Part shown: in pieces, positions 9,772 to 19,130 of the stretch
Numbering within the stretch: the first letter of the stretch is position 1
Layout of the letters: every line of letters begins with the position of its first letter
DNA from: Saprospiraceae bacterium
GTDB taxonomy: Bacteria; Bacteroidota; Bacteroidia; Chitinophagales; Saprospiraceae
Direction: 5' to 3'
DNA length: 46,362 bases
Assembly: GCA_020630475.1 (NCBI GenBank)
Contig: JAHDBI010000001.1
Location: forward strand, 77,456-123,817
Program-made: the position numbers and the translations under genes
The notes under the pieces: model-generated
Database searches by the model: none
What the model saw: the letters and a program-made list of their open reading frames with translations, nothing else
Told to the model about the DNA's origin: nothing

Positions 9772-10332
9772 TTATTCTTCTTCTGTTGAAACACGCTTTT
9801 TATCTCTTCCTCGCTTGTCTGTATATCCTTTCTGCTTTGCGTATTCTTTGAGTTTTTCCTTAAGCATGTTTCTGGCTCTAAACAACCGTGATCGAACGGT
9901 GCCAATTGGAACATCAATGATTTTTGAAATCTCTTCATATGTAAATCCCTCAATATCGCACAGAAGAACTACAGTTCGAAAATCGATAGGAAGTGCATTA
10001 ATTGCAATCGTCACTTCATCTCCCATCATGTTTTCAAAAATCTCTTGCCTAAGGTCTTTAAACTTAGTTAAGCTGCCATCATCGCTGTCGTGATAGCTAA
10101 TAATCTCTTCAAAATCTACTCTGGTCGGTCGCTTACTCTTTTTACGATATTCGTTTATATAAGCGTTCTTAAGTATTTTAAACAACCATGCCTTTGCATT
10201 AGTTCCTTTAATGTACTTATCTATAAATCTGTGCGCCTTCATATAGGTTTCTTGAACTAAATCGTTCGCATCAGCGTCGTTATAGGTCAAGTGAAAGGCG
10301 AATGTTTTCAGTGCATCAATATGGGGAAACAA
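9772..10332 (-). CDS. ECF-type RNA polymerase sigma factor (SigE/RpoE-like)
   Basis: A sigma-70 family group 4 factor with only regions 2 and 4. Region 2 includes DANDLVQETYMKAHRF and NAKAWLFKILKNAYINEYR. Region 4 includes FRTVVLLCDIEGFTYEEI and a helix-turn-helix PIGTVRSRLFRARN that reads the -35 element. A Lys/Arg/Glu-rich tail follows. The coordinates given start at a TTG at 10332. However, in-frame codons upstream encode INIRTEEENSIIFEEE, which matches the N-terminus I remember for this Bacteroidota family, and no ATG, GTG or TTG is available between there and the stop at 10405-10407. An ATT at 10372-10374 is a candidate start. The likely partner is the small anti-sigma candidate downstream. 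Confidence 0.9.
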   Translation of the reverse strand: MFPHIDALKTFAFHLTYNDADANDLVQETYMKAHRFIDKYIKGTNAKAWLFKILKNAYINEYRKKSKRPTRVDFEEIISYHDSDDGSLTKFKDLRQEIFENMMGDEVTIAINALPIDFRTVVLLCDIEGFTYEEISKIIDVPIGTVRSRLFRARNMLKEKLKEYAKQKGYTDKRGRDKKRVSTEEE

Positions 10333-10444
10333 CTCTTCCTCAAATATTATGCTATTTTCTTCTTCTGTTCTAATGTTGATTAATTTTGGCCAAACATACG
10401 GGAATTATTCCTTATTCGTTTTATTGAAATAAAAATCTTAGCTA

Positions 10445-11467
10445 ATGAACCGAACTGAATATGCTCAAAAAATGATCTTTGTTTTTCTCTTTTTGTTGGC
10501 TTATACATTCGGCGAAAGCCAAGAAAACACCTGGACATCCCTAACGGATAACCCCATTGAACTCGGTAAAGTTCATTGGAATAGAGATTATCAAAAAGCA
10601 ATAGATTTATCGATGTCTTCTAATAAACCAATATTCCTATTCTTTCAAGAAGTCCCGGGCTGTTTTACATGTCAAAAATTTGGGAATCAGGTCATGTCTG
10701 ATCCATTTGTAGTTGAAGGAATCGAGCAATACTTTATCCCCCTAGTTATTTACAATAACAAAGGAGGAAAAGATGTTGAAATTTTGAAAAAGTTTAAAGA
10801 GCCGAGTTGGAACAATCCAGTTATTCGAATTATCGACCACAATGGTAAAAATCTAATAGAACGAATAAGTGGTCGTTACGATCGTATTTCTGTTCTTAGT
10901 GCCATGATTGAATGTTTGCAAAAAAAGCAGGTTTTTATCGAACCGTATTTAATCAATTACTTGAACGAACTTATTTCTCAACAAAATGCAGCGACGACGC
11001 ATTTCGGTATGTATTGTTTTTGGTCTGGTGAAAAAGCCCTAGGTCAAATAGAGGGCGTTATTGCCACTGAAGCTGGATTTATGGCCGGTGGTGAAGTGGT
11101 TGAAATTGTTTATGATCCGAATATTATTCCAATCAAAGATTTAGTAAAAGAAGCCTCTAAATCTTCCTCAGCCGATAGAGTATACTTGTCTAAAGAAGAA
11201 ATCGACAAATTTAAGGGGTCGAAAGAGCGCTCAAATTTTAGAAAAGATAGAGAGTCAAAGTATTATTTATTCCATTCAAAATATTCTAAAATACCAATGA
11301 CTAAAGCTCAAGCCTTGAAAGTGAATAGCTTACTAGGTAAAAAGAAGAATCCTGATTCGTTATTATCTCCAAGGCAACTTTACCTAATGGACCATTTAAA
11401 ATCAGACAAGCGATTATATGACCAAGAGTTTGCATCAACTTGGTTTAAAACAATCAACCAGTTATAA
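10445..11467 (+). CDS. Secreted thioredoxin-like protein with a degenerate MsrA-like domain
   Basis: A 340-residue exported protein with a signal peptide (hydrophobic core about residues 11-23). Residues about 42-165 are a thioredoxin-like fold whose active site reads VPGCFTC (Cys73, Cys76); the VPG-C-x-T layout matches the thioredoxin-like family I know as VPGUxT, where the first Cys can be selenocysteine. Here the codon is TGT, so it is the cysteine form. Residues about 185-240 resemble the start of methionine sulfoxide reductase A: YCFWSGEKALGQIEGV corresponds to GCFWxxE, and GGEVVEIVYDPNIIP to the EVVxVxYDP strand. The roughly 20-residue segment holding the catalytic Glu is missing, as are the later MsrA motifs. 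It was probably a redox repair protein and is now of unknown activity. The open frame allows a second start at 10472. Confidence 0.72.
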   Translation: MNRTEYAQKMIFVFLFLLAYTFGESQENTWTSLTDNPIELGKVHWNRDYQKAIDLSMSSNKPIFLFFQEVPGCFTCQKFGNQVMSDPFVVEGIEQYFIPLVIYNNKGGKDVEILKKFKEPSWNNPVIRIIDHNGKNLIERISGRYDRISVLSAMIECLQKKQVFIEPYLINYLNELISQQNAATTHFGMYCFWSGEKALGQIEGVIATEAGFMAGGEVVEIVYDPNIIPIKDLVKEASKSSSADRVYLSKEEIDKFKGSKERSNFRKDRESKYYLFHSKYSKIPMTKAQALKVNSLLGKKKNPDSLLSPRQLYLMDHLKSDKRLYDQEFASTWFKTINQL

Positions 11468-11496
11468 AAAAAGGGAGCCATAAGACTCCCTTTCTA
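11466..11496. terminator. Bidirectional intrinsic terminator
   Basis: An 8-bp perfect stem, AAAGGGAG (11470-11477) and CTCCCTTT (11486-11493), with an 8-base loop lies between the convergent thioredoxin and HYR genes. The leftward transcript runs from the stem into seven T residues; the rightward one into TTTCTAAATTT. It is the clearest terminator serving two protein genes in the window. Confidence 0.85.
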
Positions 11497-11502
11497 AATT
11501 TC

Positions 11503-14500
11503 TTAATCAATTAAGATCATTTGTTTGGTCAGACTAAATCCACCGGAATCAACCCTATAAAATAGGATACCTCCTGTAGAATTAATTTGATCCGCATGAA
11601 GCTTAAGAGTTTGGTTTCCCTTTTCATAAAATGCTCTCTTAGTGTAAACCACCTTACCTGTCGCATCAAAAATAGAGATTGTTGTCCATCCAGATTTTGG
11701 TAACCTGAACTGAATCTCTGTTTCTTCAGAAAATGGATTAGGATAATTTTGAAGTAGTTCAAATCCTTCAACAGGATTTTCAAACCTCAAACTAAGTGGC
11801 ATTTTAACTTCACTTTCGTTGTAAGCCTCGGCACTAAATCCAATATGATTCATGTTTACTGTTTGGGACAGGACCCCTCTTTCATTGGCTTTAAAAGCCA
11901 GGGTAAAGAGTACGTCATAATCATCATAATAATTAGGATTTACATTGTGCCATGCAATATTGAATACACCGTTCGTCGGTGAATTAGCCGTTTGTTCTTT
12001 TCTTAAATCTAAAGCTCCTGCTTCAAGATCTTCGTATGTCAAAATATTTTGATCGTAGGTTAAACTCATTTGTAGAGCAATTAAAGACATTCCTTTTTGT
12101 CCTTTAATTTGAACCTCAACTAAATCTCCTTTCTCAAAACTTTGTTCGTCTATTGAGAGATATAATGGCGATCTATTTTCCGTATCATCCTGTGCGTTAA
12201 TATTTAATTCGACAGTATTATTGACGTCACCAATTTTCACACCTACAAAGTTGGTTTCCATTTCATCATTTTGTAAATCATCATAATTGATTTGCTCAGG
12301 AAATGGCCATGGATTTTCTACATCAGTAAATTCGTGTGTTGCATCTACAAATCTCCAACTTGTGTTTGATGGGTAGTTCTCGTATATACCTAGTATCAGT
12401 TTCCTTAATTCAATAAGGTCAATTGCTGAAATATCTTGATTGTTGTCAATATCTGCAGCGATAACCTTATAAGGAGATTCCAGTAATTCGAAAGCTAATA
12501 TGTGTTTCTGAATTAATACTAAGTCTAATGTAGAAACCCCGTTTAGCGGATCATCATTTTTTATTGGACTTAAATAATATTCTTCATACATGGCGAGAGA
12601 AGGGAATTCATAATGACCAGATTCTTCTGTCATTTCAAATGTATCCATATCGTTACTCTCTATAGAGACCTTCGTTTCTTCAACAGGTTCATTAAACTCT
12701 GTCATTACTTCTCCAGCTATCATTGCAAAAACCTTATTGTCCGGACAAACTTCAAATGGGTCTTGTATGTCAACATAGGTTTCACAATATGCTTGATTTC
12801 CATGTTCGTCTGTTACCCACATTTCGATGGTTTGGATTCCTTCATCTGAACACGTAAATATTTTGTTTGCATCTGTAACATCCGAACTAAAAGAGAATGT
12901 TAGACCGGAAGCAAGTGTACAGTTGTCATAACTATTGTTGTTAAAATCCGTCGCCCATATTTCTATCATTCCTCCACCATTCATTGGCATCAAGGAAATG
13001 GCCAAACCATTATAACAAATTGGCGTAGGCGCCTTACAATCAGTTACCTCAATATCAAAAATGCAGCTATTCACATTACCGCATCTATCTTCCACATACC
13101 ATGTAACCTGGTGGTTTCCAAAGTTAATGTTGTGATCAAGAGTGCTTCCTGTTCCTGTTATGTTTGTAGTTCCGTCCGTATCAATATCTATTTCGTACCA
13201 CCACATTAAAGCAGAGGCAGCTGTACATTCATCTTCGGCTGTTGCCGAAAGGCTAACATTTCCAATACAAGTCAATGGATTCCCGCAAATTATTGTGTCT
13301 TGGCAGCCAGTTAAAAACTGCGGTGCTTCCAGACTAAGGATTGTGATGTCTTGGACGTAAGTCCAAATACCGACAGGCGGATCAACGTTAGATTCAAATT
13401 GACACCAATCAATCACACTCCATGTTCTTCTAATTAAGCTACATCCTGAAAGAGGAGTTGTAAAGGTTTGATCCGAATATGTCGCCGCAACCAAACTACA
13501 TTCATCAAAAATGAATTGAGGTGTTCCAGTAATCGCTGGATCAGGATTCGCAATGGTACAATCAGTAAAGACTGTATCTATAGGCCAAGTAATATCCGTT
13601 TCAACAAAAGGATCAAAATCAATAATTGTGATTAATTGCTCACAAGAAGTCGAATTACCGTTACCATCAGAGACCACCAACGTTCTAGTTAACACTCCTT
13701 GGTTACATACGAGTTCTCCTGTTACAAAATCATCCACAGTTAAACCATCAGGACAATTATCTGTTGCCAGTCCGTCTTGACCTGCAACAAATGTTGGGGC
13801 ATAAAAATCATCATTGATAATAATATCAGTTATATCTGCTGGATCAAAAACTATTGTTCCAAACTCTGATAAATCCGTTGTATCTAAATCATATCCACAA
13901 CTTAAAGTTATATCTGGCACACAGGATAAAATTGTCGGAGCTACAACATCATCAACAGTAACACCAACCATACATGTTGTTGTATTACCAACACCATCAG
14001 AAACAACTACTTCTACCATAATTGTGTCGGTAGCATCCGCACAACAGAACGTTACATTAGGACCAAAAACATCATTATCTGGAATATTACATGGTCCACC
14101 ACCTGCTTCTAGTCTTCTTATCATTACTGTACCAAGTGTATTACAGTTGTCGGTCGCAGACACTACAACCGTAGCTGCGTTTAGTATTGCCGTTCCGGCA
14201 CCACCAATTGAAACCGATAAATCTGGGTTACACACAATTGCTGGTCCTTCATCATCCACTACTGTAACTGTATGAGAACACGTACTTGTGTTTCCACAAT
14301 CATCTGTAACGGTCCACTCTACCATCGTTACACCTTCTGGAAAAACATTTGGTGTAGCAAGGGGTGGAGTAAATGTAGGTACGGCCGTCCAACCACTACA
14401 ATTATCTGAAACCGTTGGATCTGGTAACATAATAAATGCTTCACAAACACCATCATCCGTTCCAGTCATGATATCATTACACATTAATACTGGTGCCTCC

Positions 14501-16410
14501 GTATCTGGCTCTACACTAAATGTGGTGAATTCAGAACTTGAGTTACCACAATCGTCGGTGGCTGTCCAAGTATATGCCACCACAAATCCATTACATATAT
14601 CTTCATTAAAGATCGTGTCTAATGTCATCGTAACATTTCCACAATTGTCTGTTGCCGTAAGTGTTTCTTGAGTTGGAAACGGGTCACTACATGCAATGCT
14701 ATTTGGTACAATTGCCGTTGGACCAGCATCGAAGACAGGATTGGTAATATCATTTATAACAATCAATTGTTCACACGTTCCCATGTTCCCTTCGGAATCT
14801 GAAGCTTGATAAACTCTTGTTATTGTTTCTGGACAAGTCATTCCATTACTTGTTTCACTTAACAATCCAAACGATGTTGGAACAGGAGAGCAGTTATCAG
14901 AATACATTCCTCCCGCAGCTAAAAACTCTGCAATGTCCGCATACGGAAGTTGTTCACTAATATCGCATGTCGCGACTAGGTCCGCAGGGCAAGTAATATC
15001 TGGAGCTTCGGATTCTGTAACATGAACAACAAATGAACAAGTGGTGCTATTATTACAAAGATCCGTTACAGTAAATATTACCGTAGTCATTCCTAAAGGA
15101 TAGGTGTCACTGGCATCAATTCCTCCATTAAAGTCATTAACTATAGAAGCAATTCCACAGTTATCAGATACTGCTACGGGTGGCACCATTACAAATGCCG
15201 TACAACTAGCATCAGCAGGAACCGTCTGATTCGCCGGACAATTGATCACAGGCATCTGTGTATCGTTGATAGTAATATTTTGTTCGCATGTAGCCGTGTT
15301 GCCTCCTACGTCAGTTACTTCATATACTCGAATAATCGTTTCAGGGCAAGAACCCATTGATGTCTCACTTAATAGAGAAATTGTTCCTTCGCAATTATCT
15401 AAGTAGGTTCCACCATCGTCAACCAACTGCTGAATAGTAGTATAAACAGGAAACTCCGTAATTGAGCATGCTCCTGTCATTGGACCAGGACAAATAACCG
15501 CTGGAACCGTATTGTCTTCTATGGTAACCATAGATACACAGGTTGCCGAATTGCCACAATCATCCGTAACGGTCATCGTTACGGCTACAGGACTTGTTAA
15601 CGCCGAATTACAAGCAAAATCAGTAATGTCTAATGCAAATTCAAGGCCTGCAGAACAATCATCACTTGAACCATTATCAACGTCAGCCGAAGTAATGGAA
15701 ATCATTCCTGAACTAGGTATTTCTAAGGTTATATCTTGACAAACAGCGATTGGAGGTGATGTATCTGTAAGAAGAATCTCTTGTTCAAATAAACCAACAT
15801 TACCGCTCTCGTCAACTATTTGCCATCTTCTTGTAATGATCATTTCTGTTGGACAACTTCCTTCAACGGCATTATCGACCACTAAGGTATCCATGATCAT
15901 ACAGTTATCCATTATATTGGTTGGTTGTCCTGTTAAGCTTAGATCAGTAGGGTCTTCTCCACAATCTAATGTGACCATTGCTGGAGGAGGAGTAAATGTC
16001 GGTGGCGTATTATCTTCTACTGTGATTAATTGATCACAAATCATTGAAGCCCCACAGGCATCCGTGATAGTCCACTGTATCATAAACTCTGAAACGGGAT
16101 ATATTCCACTTGGATCTGCAGTTCCAGTAATACTATTAGAGACCGTTGTCAAAGGACAAGATGGGTCGTCAGATGTAGGTAGCGGAATAGTTACAAATAC
16201 AGAACAAGCCGTAGACGGAACAACAACCACAACATCAGGTGGACAAATAATGGTAGGAAGAATTGCGTTATAATCAGAATTGTCGATGTCTATTACATCA
16301 ATATTTTTTAAACTTTCGCCATTTTTGACCATGTCAATAGCTGAAAGATTCTGAAAACATGTACACATAACAAGTACAGTAGCAACAAACCTGTAGATTT
16401 GATACTTCAT
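11503..16410 (-). CDS. Giant HYR-repeat surface protein with dockerin-like, cohesin-like and T9SS sorting domains
   Basis: A 1635-residue secreted protein. The signal peptide is about residues 1-24. Residues about 50-1215 consist of roughly a dozen HYR/Ig-like repeats of about 80-100 residues with recurrent phrases such as VTDDCGNSATC, DNTxP and SDNCSG; two conserved cysteines per repeat suggest disulfides. Residues about 1228-1285 look like a carboxypeptidase-regulatory-like beta-sandwich. Two dockerin-like calcium loops follow (NGVSTLDLVLIQKHIL and ADIDNNQDISAIDLIELRKL). Residues about 1415-1535 resemble a cohesin fold (VQIKGQKGMSLIALQMSLTY). The last about 85 residues are a type A Por sorting domain (LQNYPNPFSEETEIQFRLP ... 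KQMILID), which directs export through the type IX system. The role is probably adhesion or matrix building. It ends at a bidirectional terminator. Confidence 0.93.
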   Translation of the reverse strand: MKYQIYRFVATVLVMCTCFQNLSAIDMVKNGESLKNIDVIDIDNSDYNAILPTIICPPDVVVVVPSTACSVFVTIPLPTSDDPSCPLTTVSNSITGTADPSGIYPVSEFMIQWTITDACGASMICDQLITVEDNTPPTFTPPPAMVTLDCGEDPTDLSLTGQPTNIMDNCMIMDTLVVDNAVEGSCPTEMIITRRWQIVDESGNVGLFEQEILLTDTSPPIAVCQDITLEIPSSGMISITSADVDNGSSDDCSAGLEFALDITDFACNSALTSPVAVTMTVTDDCGNSATCVSMVTIEDNTVPAVICPGPMTGACSITEFPVYTTIQQLVDDGGTYLDNCEGTISLLSETSMGSCPETIIRVYEVTDVGGNTATCEQNITINDTQMPVINCPANQTVPADASCTAFVMVPPVAVSDNCGIASIVNDFNGGIDASDTYPLGMTTVIFTVTDLCNNSTTCSFVVHVTESEAPDITCPADLVATCDISEQLPYADIAEFLAAGGMYSDNCSPVPTSFGLLSETSNGMTCPETITRVYQASDSEGNMGTCEQLIVINDITNPVFDAGPTAIVPNSIACSDPFPTQETLTATDNCGNVTMTLDTIFNEDICNGFVVAYTWTATDDCGNSSSEFTTFSVEPDTEAPVLMCNDIMTGTDDGVCEAFIMLPDPTVSDNCSGWTAVPTFTPPLATPNVFPEGVTMVEWTVTDDCGNTSTCSHTVTVVDDEGPAIVCNPDLSVSIGGAGTAILNAATVVVSATDNCNTLGTVMIRRLEAGGGPCNIPDNDVFGPNVTFCCADATDTIMVEVVVSDGVGNTTTCMVGVTVDDVVAPTILSCVPDITLSCGYDLDTTDLSEFGTIVFDPADITDIIINDDFYAPTFVAGQDGLATDNCPDGLTVDDFVTGELVCNQGVLTRTLVVSDGNGNSTSCEQLITIIDFDPFVETDITWPIDTVFTDCTIANPDPAITGTPQFIFDECSLVAATYSDQTFTTPLSGCSLIRRTWSVIDWCQFESNVDPPVGIWTYVQDITILSLEAPQFLTGCQDTIICGNPLTCIGNVSLSATAEDECTAASALMWWYEIDIDTDGTTNITGTGSTLDHNINFGNHQVTWYVEDRCGNVNSCIFDIEVTDCKAPTPICYNGLAISLMPMNGGGMIEIWATDFNNNSYDNCTLASGLTFSFSSDVTDANKIFTCSDEGIQTIEMWVTDEHGNQAYCETYVDIQDPFEVCPDNKVFAMIAGEVMTEFNEPVEETKVSIESNDMDTFEMTEESGHYEFPSLAMYEEYYLSPIKNDDPLNGVSTLDLVLIQKHILAFELLESPYKVIAADIDNNQDISAIDLIELRKLILGIYENYPSNTSWRFVDATHEFTDVENPWPFPEQINYDDLQNDEMETNFVGVKIGDVNNTVELNINAQDDTENRSPLYLSIDEQSFEKGDLVEVQIKGQKGMSLIALQMSLTYDQNILTYEDLEAGALDLRKEQTANSPTNGVFNIAWHNVNPNYYDDYDVLFTLAFKANERGVLSQTVNMNHIGFSAEAYNESEVKMPLSLRFENPVEGFELLQNYPNPFSEETEIQFRLPKSGWTTISIFDATGKVVYTKRAFYEKGNQTLKLHADQINSTGGILFYRVDSGGFSLTKQMILID

Positions 16411-16491
16411 CGTATTCGGTTTTTGGTAAAAAAGATACTACTGTCTGGGATATTGGGCACTAAACTAAATCGATTAAAAGCTTAGCATAAA

Positions 16492-16499
16492 CAAATATA
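16492..16499 (-). promoter_or_regulatory. Possible Bacteroidota -7 element for the HYR gene
   Basis: On the minus strand this reads TATATTTG, an exact match to TAnnTTTG, about 80 bp upstream of the HYR gene start. No good TTTG was found at the expected -33 position, so support rests on the -7 box and its location alone. Confidence 0.35.
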
Positions 16500-16572
16500 G
16501 TACAATTATTTACATATGGTGTAATTTTTTAATATGTTTTTGTTTTTTGTTTTTTTCATTCACTAGATTTTC

Positions 16573-18018
16573 GTGCAAAAGCAGTTCTACATTAATGTTA
16601 TTTTCTTGGTTTTTATCAATCTATTGATTAAACCTTTCTATCTATTAGTCATAGATGTTTCTGTTCAAAATAAACTTGGTCCAGAAAAATTTGGTCTATA
16701 TGCATCAATGTTTGGGCTTTGTTACATCCTTCAGATTATTAATGATCTTGGAATAAATGCATACAATACTAGAGAGGTGGCTCAAAACCAATCTTCTATT
16801 CCGACCTTATCTCATAGCAAGTTGTTTTCAAAATTCTTATTGAGCGGTATATATGTATTGATTGTTCTCTTTACTGGTTTACTTCTAGGATATGGCCAAC
16901 TCGAATTAAGAAATATACTTTTAATCGCACTTAACCTGGTTGTTCTTAATGTAATTTTCTTTTTGAGAAGTTTTATCAATGGGAGCGGTTATCACAAAAT
17001 TGACGGACTCGTATCAATCATCGATAAGCTAATTTTGATTCCATTATTAGCGTACTTCCTTTTTGTCAATGCTTCAGGTTCAGATTTCTCGATTTTACAA
17101 TTTATTCTTTGTCAAAGTTTTTCGTTAGTAATAGCTCTATTGTTTGCCCTTATTGTCGTTTTAAAGAAAAACATAAGTCCCTCTTTAAGCTGGGATTTAA
17201 AAACAACTAAAGCGTGTATAACTAAGTCTTTACCTTTTGCTTTAGTTGTAATATTAATGTCCTTGTACACAAGAATGGATGGGGTTATGTTAGAGCGATT
17301 ACTTGATGACAATGGATATCAAGCAGGTGTTTATGCGGCAAGTTTTAGATTGTTCGATGCGGCAAATATTCTTGGGTTCCTCGTTGCAGGATTATTATTA
17401 CCACTCTATTCTAAAACAATTAAAGAAAAAGGTCCTTTAAATTCTCATATCCACATTGGGTTAAAGTTAATCTGCTTTATTGCTTTTATAGGAGGATCGG
17501 TTCTTGTCTTTTACAGGGCGCCTATTTTGAACTTACTTTACATTGATAGCAATGATCTTTATTATCCCGTACTGATGTATTTAGGATTAGCATATATTTT
17601 TATCATGATATCTTATGCTTTCGGGACAGCACTCGTTGCCAACAATACTTTAAAAGAAATTAATGTTGTCTTCGCTCTTGGGGTATTATTAAACCTAGGA
17701 TTAAACCTTTGGTTAATACCCATCTTTTTTGCTGAAGGAGCCGCTATTGCTACTTTAATTACTCAAGGTTTTGCTTTTGTTGGTCAGATGTATTTTGCAA
17801 ACAGACTACTTGTAATCAAATGGTCCTTGATAGAAATACTTCAACTCGCCTTTTTTGGCTTGCTTTGTGCAATTATATTTTATACGTGTGCAGAATTATG
17901 GTCAATTTATTGGATGATTAGTTTATTGACTAGTATAATCCTTTGCATTGTTTTGTCGTTTATATTAGGGTTTTGGAGAAAAAGTCCTATTAACTCACTA
18001 TTGTCTGACAAATTTTAA
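16573..18018 (+). CDS. Oligosaccharide flippase (Wzx/RfbX-like, polysaccharide biosynthesis protein)
   Basis: A 481-residue integral membrane protein with about 14 hydrophobic helices, of the MOP-superfamily flippase type that moves undecaprenyl-linked repeat units across the inner membrane. The N-terminus FINLLIKPFYLLVIDVSVQN followed by LGPEKFGLYASMFGLCYIL and NDLGINAYNTREVA is characteristic: the conserved glycine-tyrosine and NxR region of the family. Translation starts at GTG (16573), supported by the match of VQKQFYINVIF to the usual N-terminus. It is the first gene of a three-gene operon with the Wzz-like protein 8 bp downstream and the ligase/polymerase after that. No glycosyltransferase is nearby, so the sugar-assembly genes must lie elsewhere. 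Confidence 0.9.
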   Translation: MQKQFYINVIFLVFINLLIKPFYLLVIDVSVQNKLGPEKFGLYASMFGLCYILQIINDLGINAYNTREVAQNQSSIPTLSHSKLFSKFLLSGIYVLIVLFTGLLLGYGQLELRNILLIALNLVVLNVIFFLRSFINGSGYHKIDGLVSIIDKLILIPLLAYFLFVNASGSDFSILQFILCQSFSLVIALLFALIVVLKKNISPSLSWDLKTTKACITKSLPFALVVILMSLYTRMDGVMLERLLDDNGYQAGVYAASFRLFDAANILGFLVAGLLLPLYSKTIKEKGPLNSHIHIGLKLICFIAFIGGSVLVFYRAPILNLLYIDSNDLYYPVLMYLGLAYIFIMISYAFGTALVANNTLKEINVVFALGVLLNLGLNLWLIPIFFAEGAAIATLITQGFAFVGQMYFANRLLVIKWSLIEILQLAFFGLLCAIIFYTCAELWSIYWMISLLTSIILCIVLSFILGFWRKSPINSLLSDKF

Positions 18019-18026
18019 TAGAACAA

Positions 18027-19130
18027 TTGATGGATCAAAATGATAGTTTAGTTGGAGTTCTTAAGATCATATACCAAAGACGAAAAGTGGTTTTGGGCAC
18101 AACCTTTATAGTAGCCATAGCTTCTTTAATTATTTGTTTGTGTTTATCCAACTATTATAAGTCGACTACTATTTTCTATCCAGCCAGCCCTGATTTAGCT
18201 AAACCCAGTCCTGTTGGCCCAATTGAAAAAGATCTAGATTTTTATGGACAAGATGAAGACTTAGATCGACTATTTTCCATTAGTAAATCTGGCGAGTTGA
18301 GATCTTATTTAATTAATAAGTTCAACCTGTACGATCATTATGAAATTGATACTACAGACATTAAAGCTGAATTTAAGCTCCATCAAAAATTCGACAAACT
18401 TTTTAAATCTGTAAAAACTAAATACAATGCGGTCGAATTAAGCGTCGAAGATAAAGACAAATATATTGCCATGAATATGGCCAATGATGCCAGAAATAAA
18501 ATAGATGATATCGCCCAGCGATTAATCAAAGAAAGTCAGAAGAAACTTCTCAATAACTACAAGAACAATATAAATTTTAAACAAGGTGTGATTGCAAGCC
18601 TGAATGACAGCTTAGCAAAAATCCGGGAAGTCTACGGTGTATTTAATACCACCTCTCAAGGAGACATTTTTGCGGACATACAATCAAGAACACAATCTAG
18701 GCTTATCGATAATCAGGCTCGATTAAATATTTATAACAAAGACCCGAATCGTTTTCAAGATTCTATACGTAAAATAAAAGCGACTATCTCCGGTTTAAAT
18801 AACCAACTCGAGTCTATAAACTATAAATCAACACTTTTTAATAAAGGGTATTCAAAAGTAGTTTCTCTAGAATTTGAGCAAAAAGAAATAACCCAACAAT
18901 TGAGTTTAGATAAAGAAAGACAAAAACAACTTTTAGCCGCTTACAATAGTCCTTTTACTTCTTTACATCTTGTTGATGAAGCGGTTTTACCAGTGGTAAA
19001 ATCGTGGCCCAAAAGATCAATACTTATTCTAGGAGCAACTGCATTCGCTTTTCTTATGTCAATCCTAGGTGTTCTTGTTTTTAACGCGTACCGTAACATT
19101 GATTGGAAAGAGGTCACCAATGAATCATAG
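18027..19130 (+). CDS. Chain-length determinant (Wzz/PCP-type) protein
   Basis: A 367-residue inner-membrane protein with the polysaccharide co-polymerase layout: a short cytoplasmic N-terminus with the Wzz signature (SLVGVLKIIYQRRKVV), membrane helix 1 near residues 21-42, a long helical periplasmic domain with many charged coiled-coil segments, and membrane helix 2 near 332-353 preceded by PVVKSWPKRS. There is no C-terminal tyrosine-kinase (Wzc) domain. Proteins of this type set the modal length of O-antigen or exopolysaccharide chains made by Wzy. The gene is sandwiched between the flippase and the ligase/polymerase and overlaps the latter by 11 bp, indicating one transcript and coupled translation. 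Confidence 0.85.
   Translation: MMDQNDSLVGVLKIIYQRRKVVLGTTFIVAIASLIICLCLSNYYKSTTIFYPASPDLAKPSPVGPIEKDLDFYGQDEDLDRLFSISKSGELRSYLINKFNLYDHYEIDTTDIKAEFKLHQKFDKLFKSVKTKYNAVELSVEDKDKYIAMNMANDARNKIDDIAQRLIKESQKKLLNNYKNNINFKQGVIASLNDSLAKIREVYGVFNTTSQGDIFADIQSRTQSRLIDNQARLNIYNKDPNRFQDSIRKIKATISGLNNQLESINYKSTLFNKGYSKVVSLEFEQKEITQQLSLDKERQKQLLAAYNSPFTSLHLVDEAVLPVVKSWPKRSILILGATAFAFLMSILGVLVFNAYRNIDWKEVTNES

Noticed and set aside
10656..10675. Selenocysteine codon in the VPGCxT motif
   Set aside because: The codon is TGT (Cys), not TGA, so no recoding is needed here.
13142..16273. Several plus-strand open frames of 65-153 codons
   Set aside because: They lie antisense to the HYR gene and are Ser/Thr/Val-rich by-products of its repeats, with no start context or domain.
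11503..16410. Periodic repeats as a CRISPR array
   Set aside because: The period is that of HYR protein modules (about 80-100 codons) and the DNA repeats are imperfect; no cas gene is nearby.
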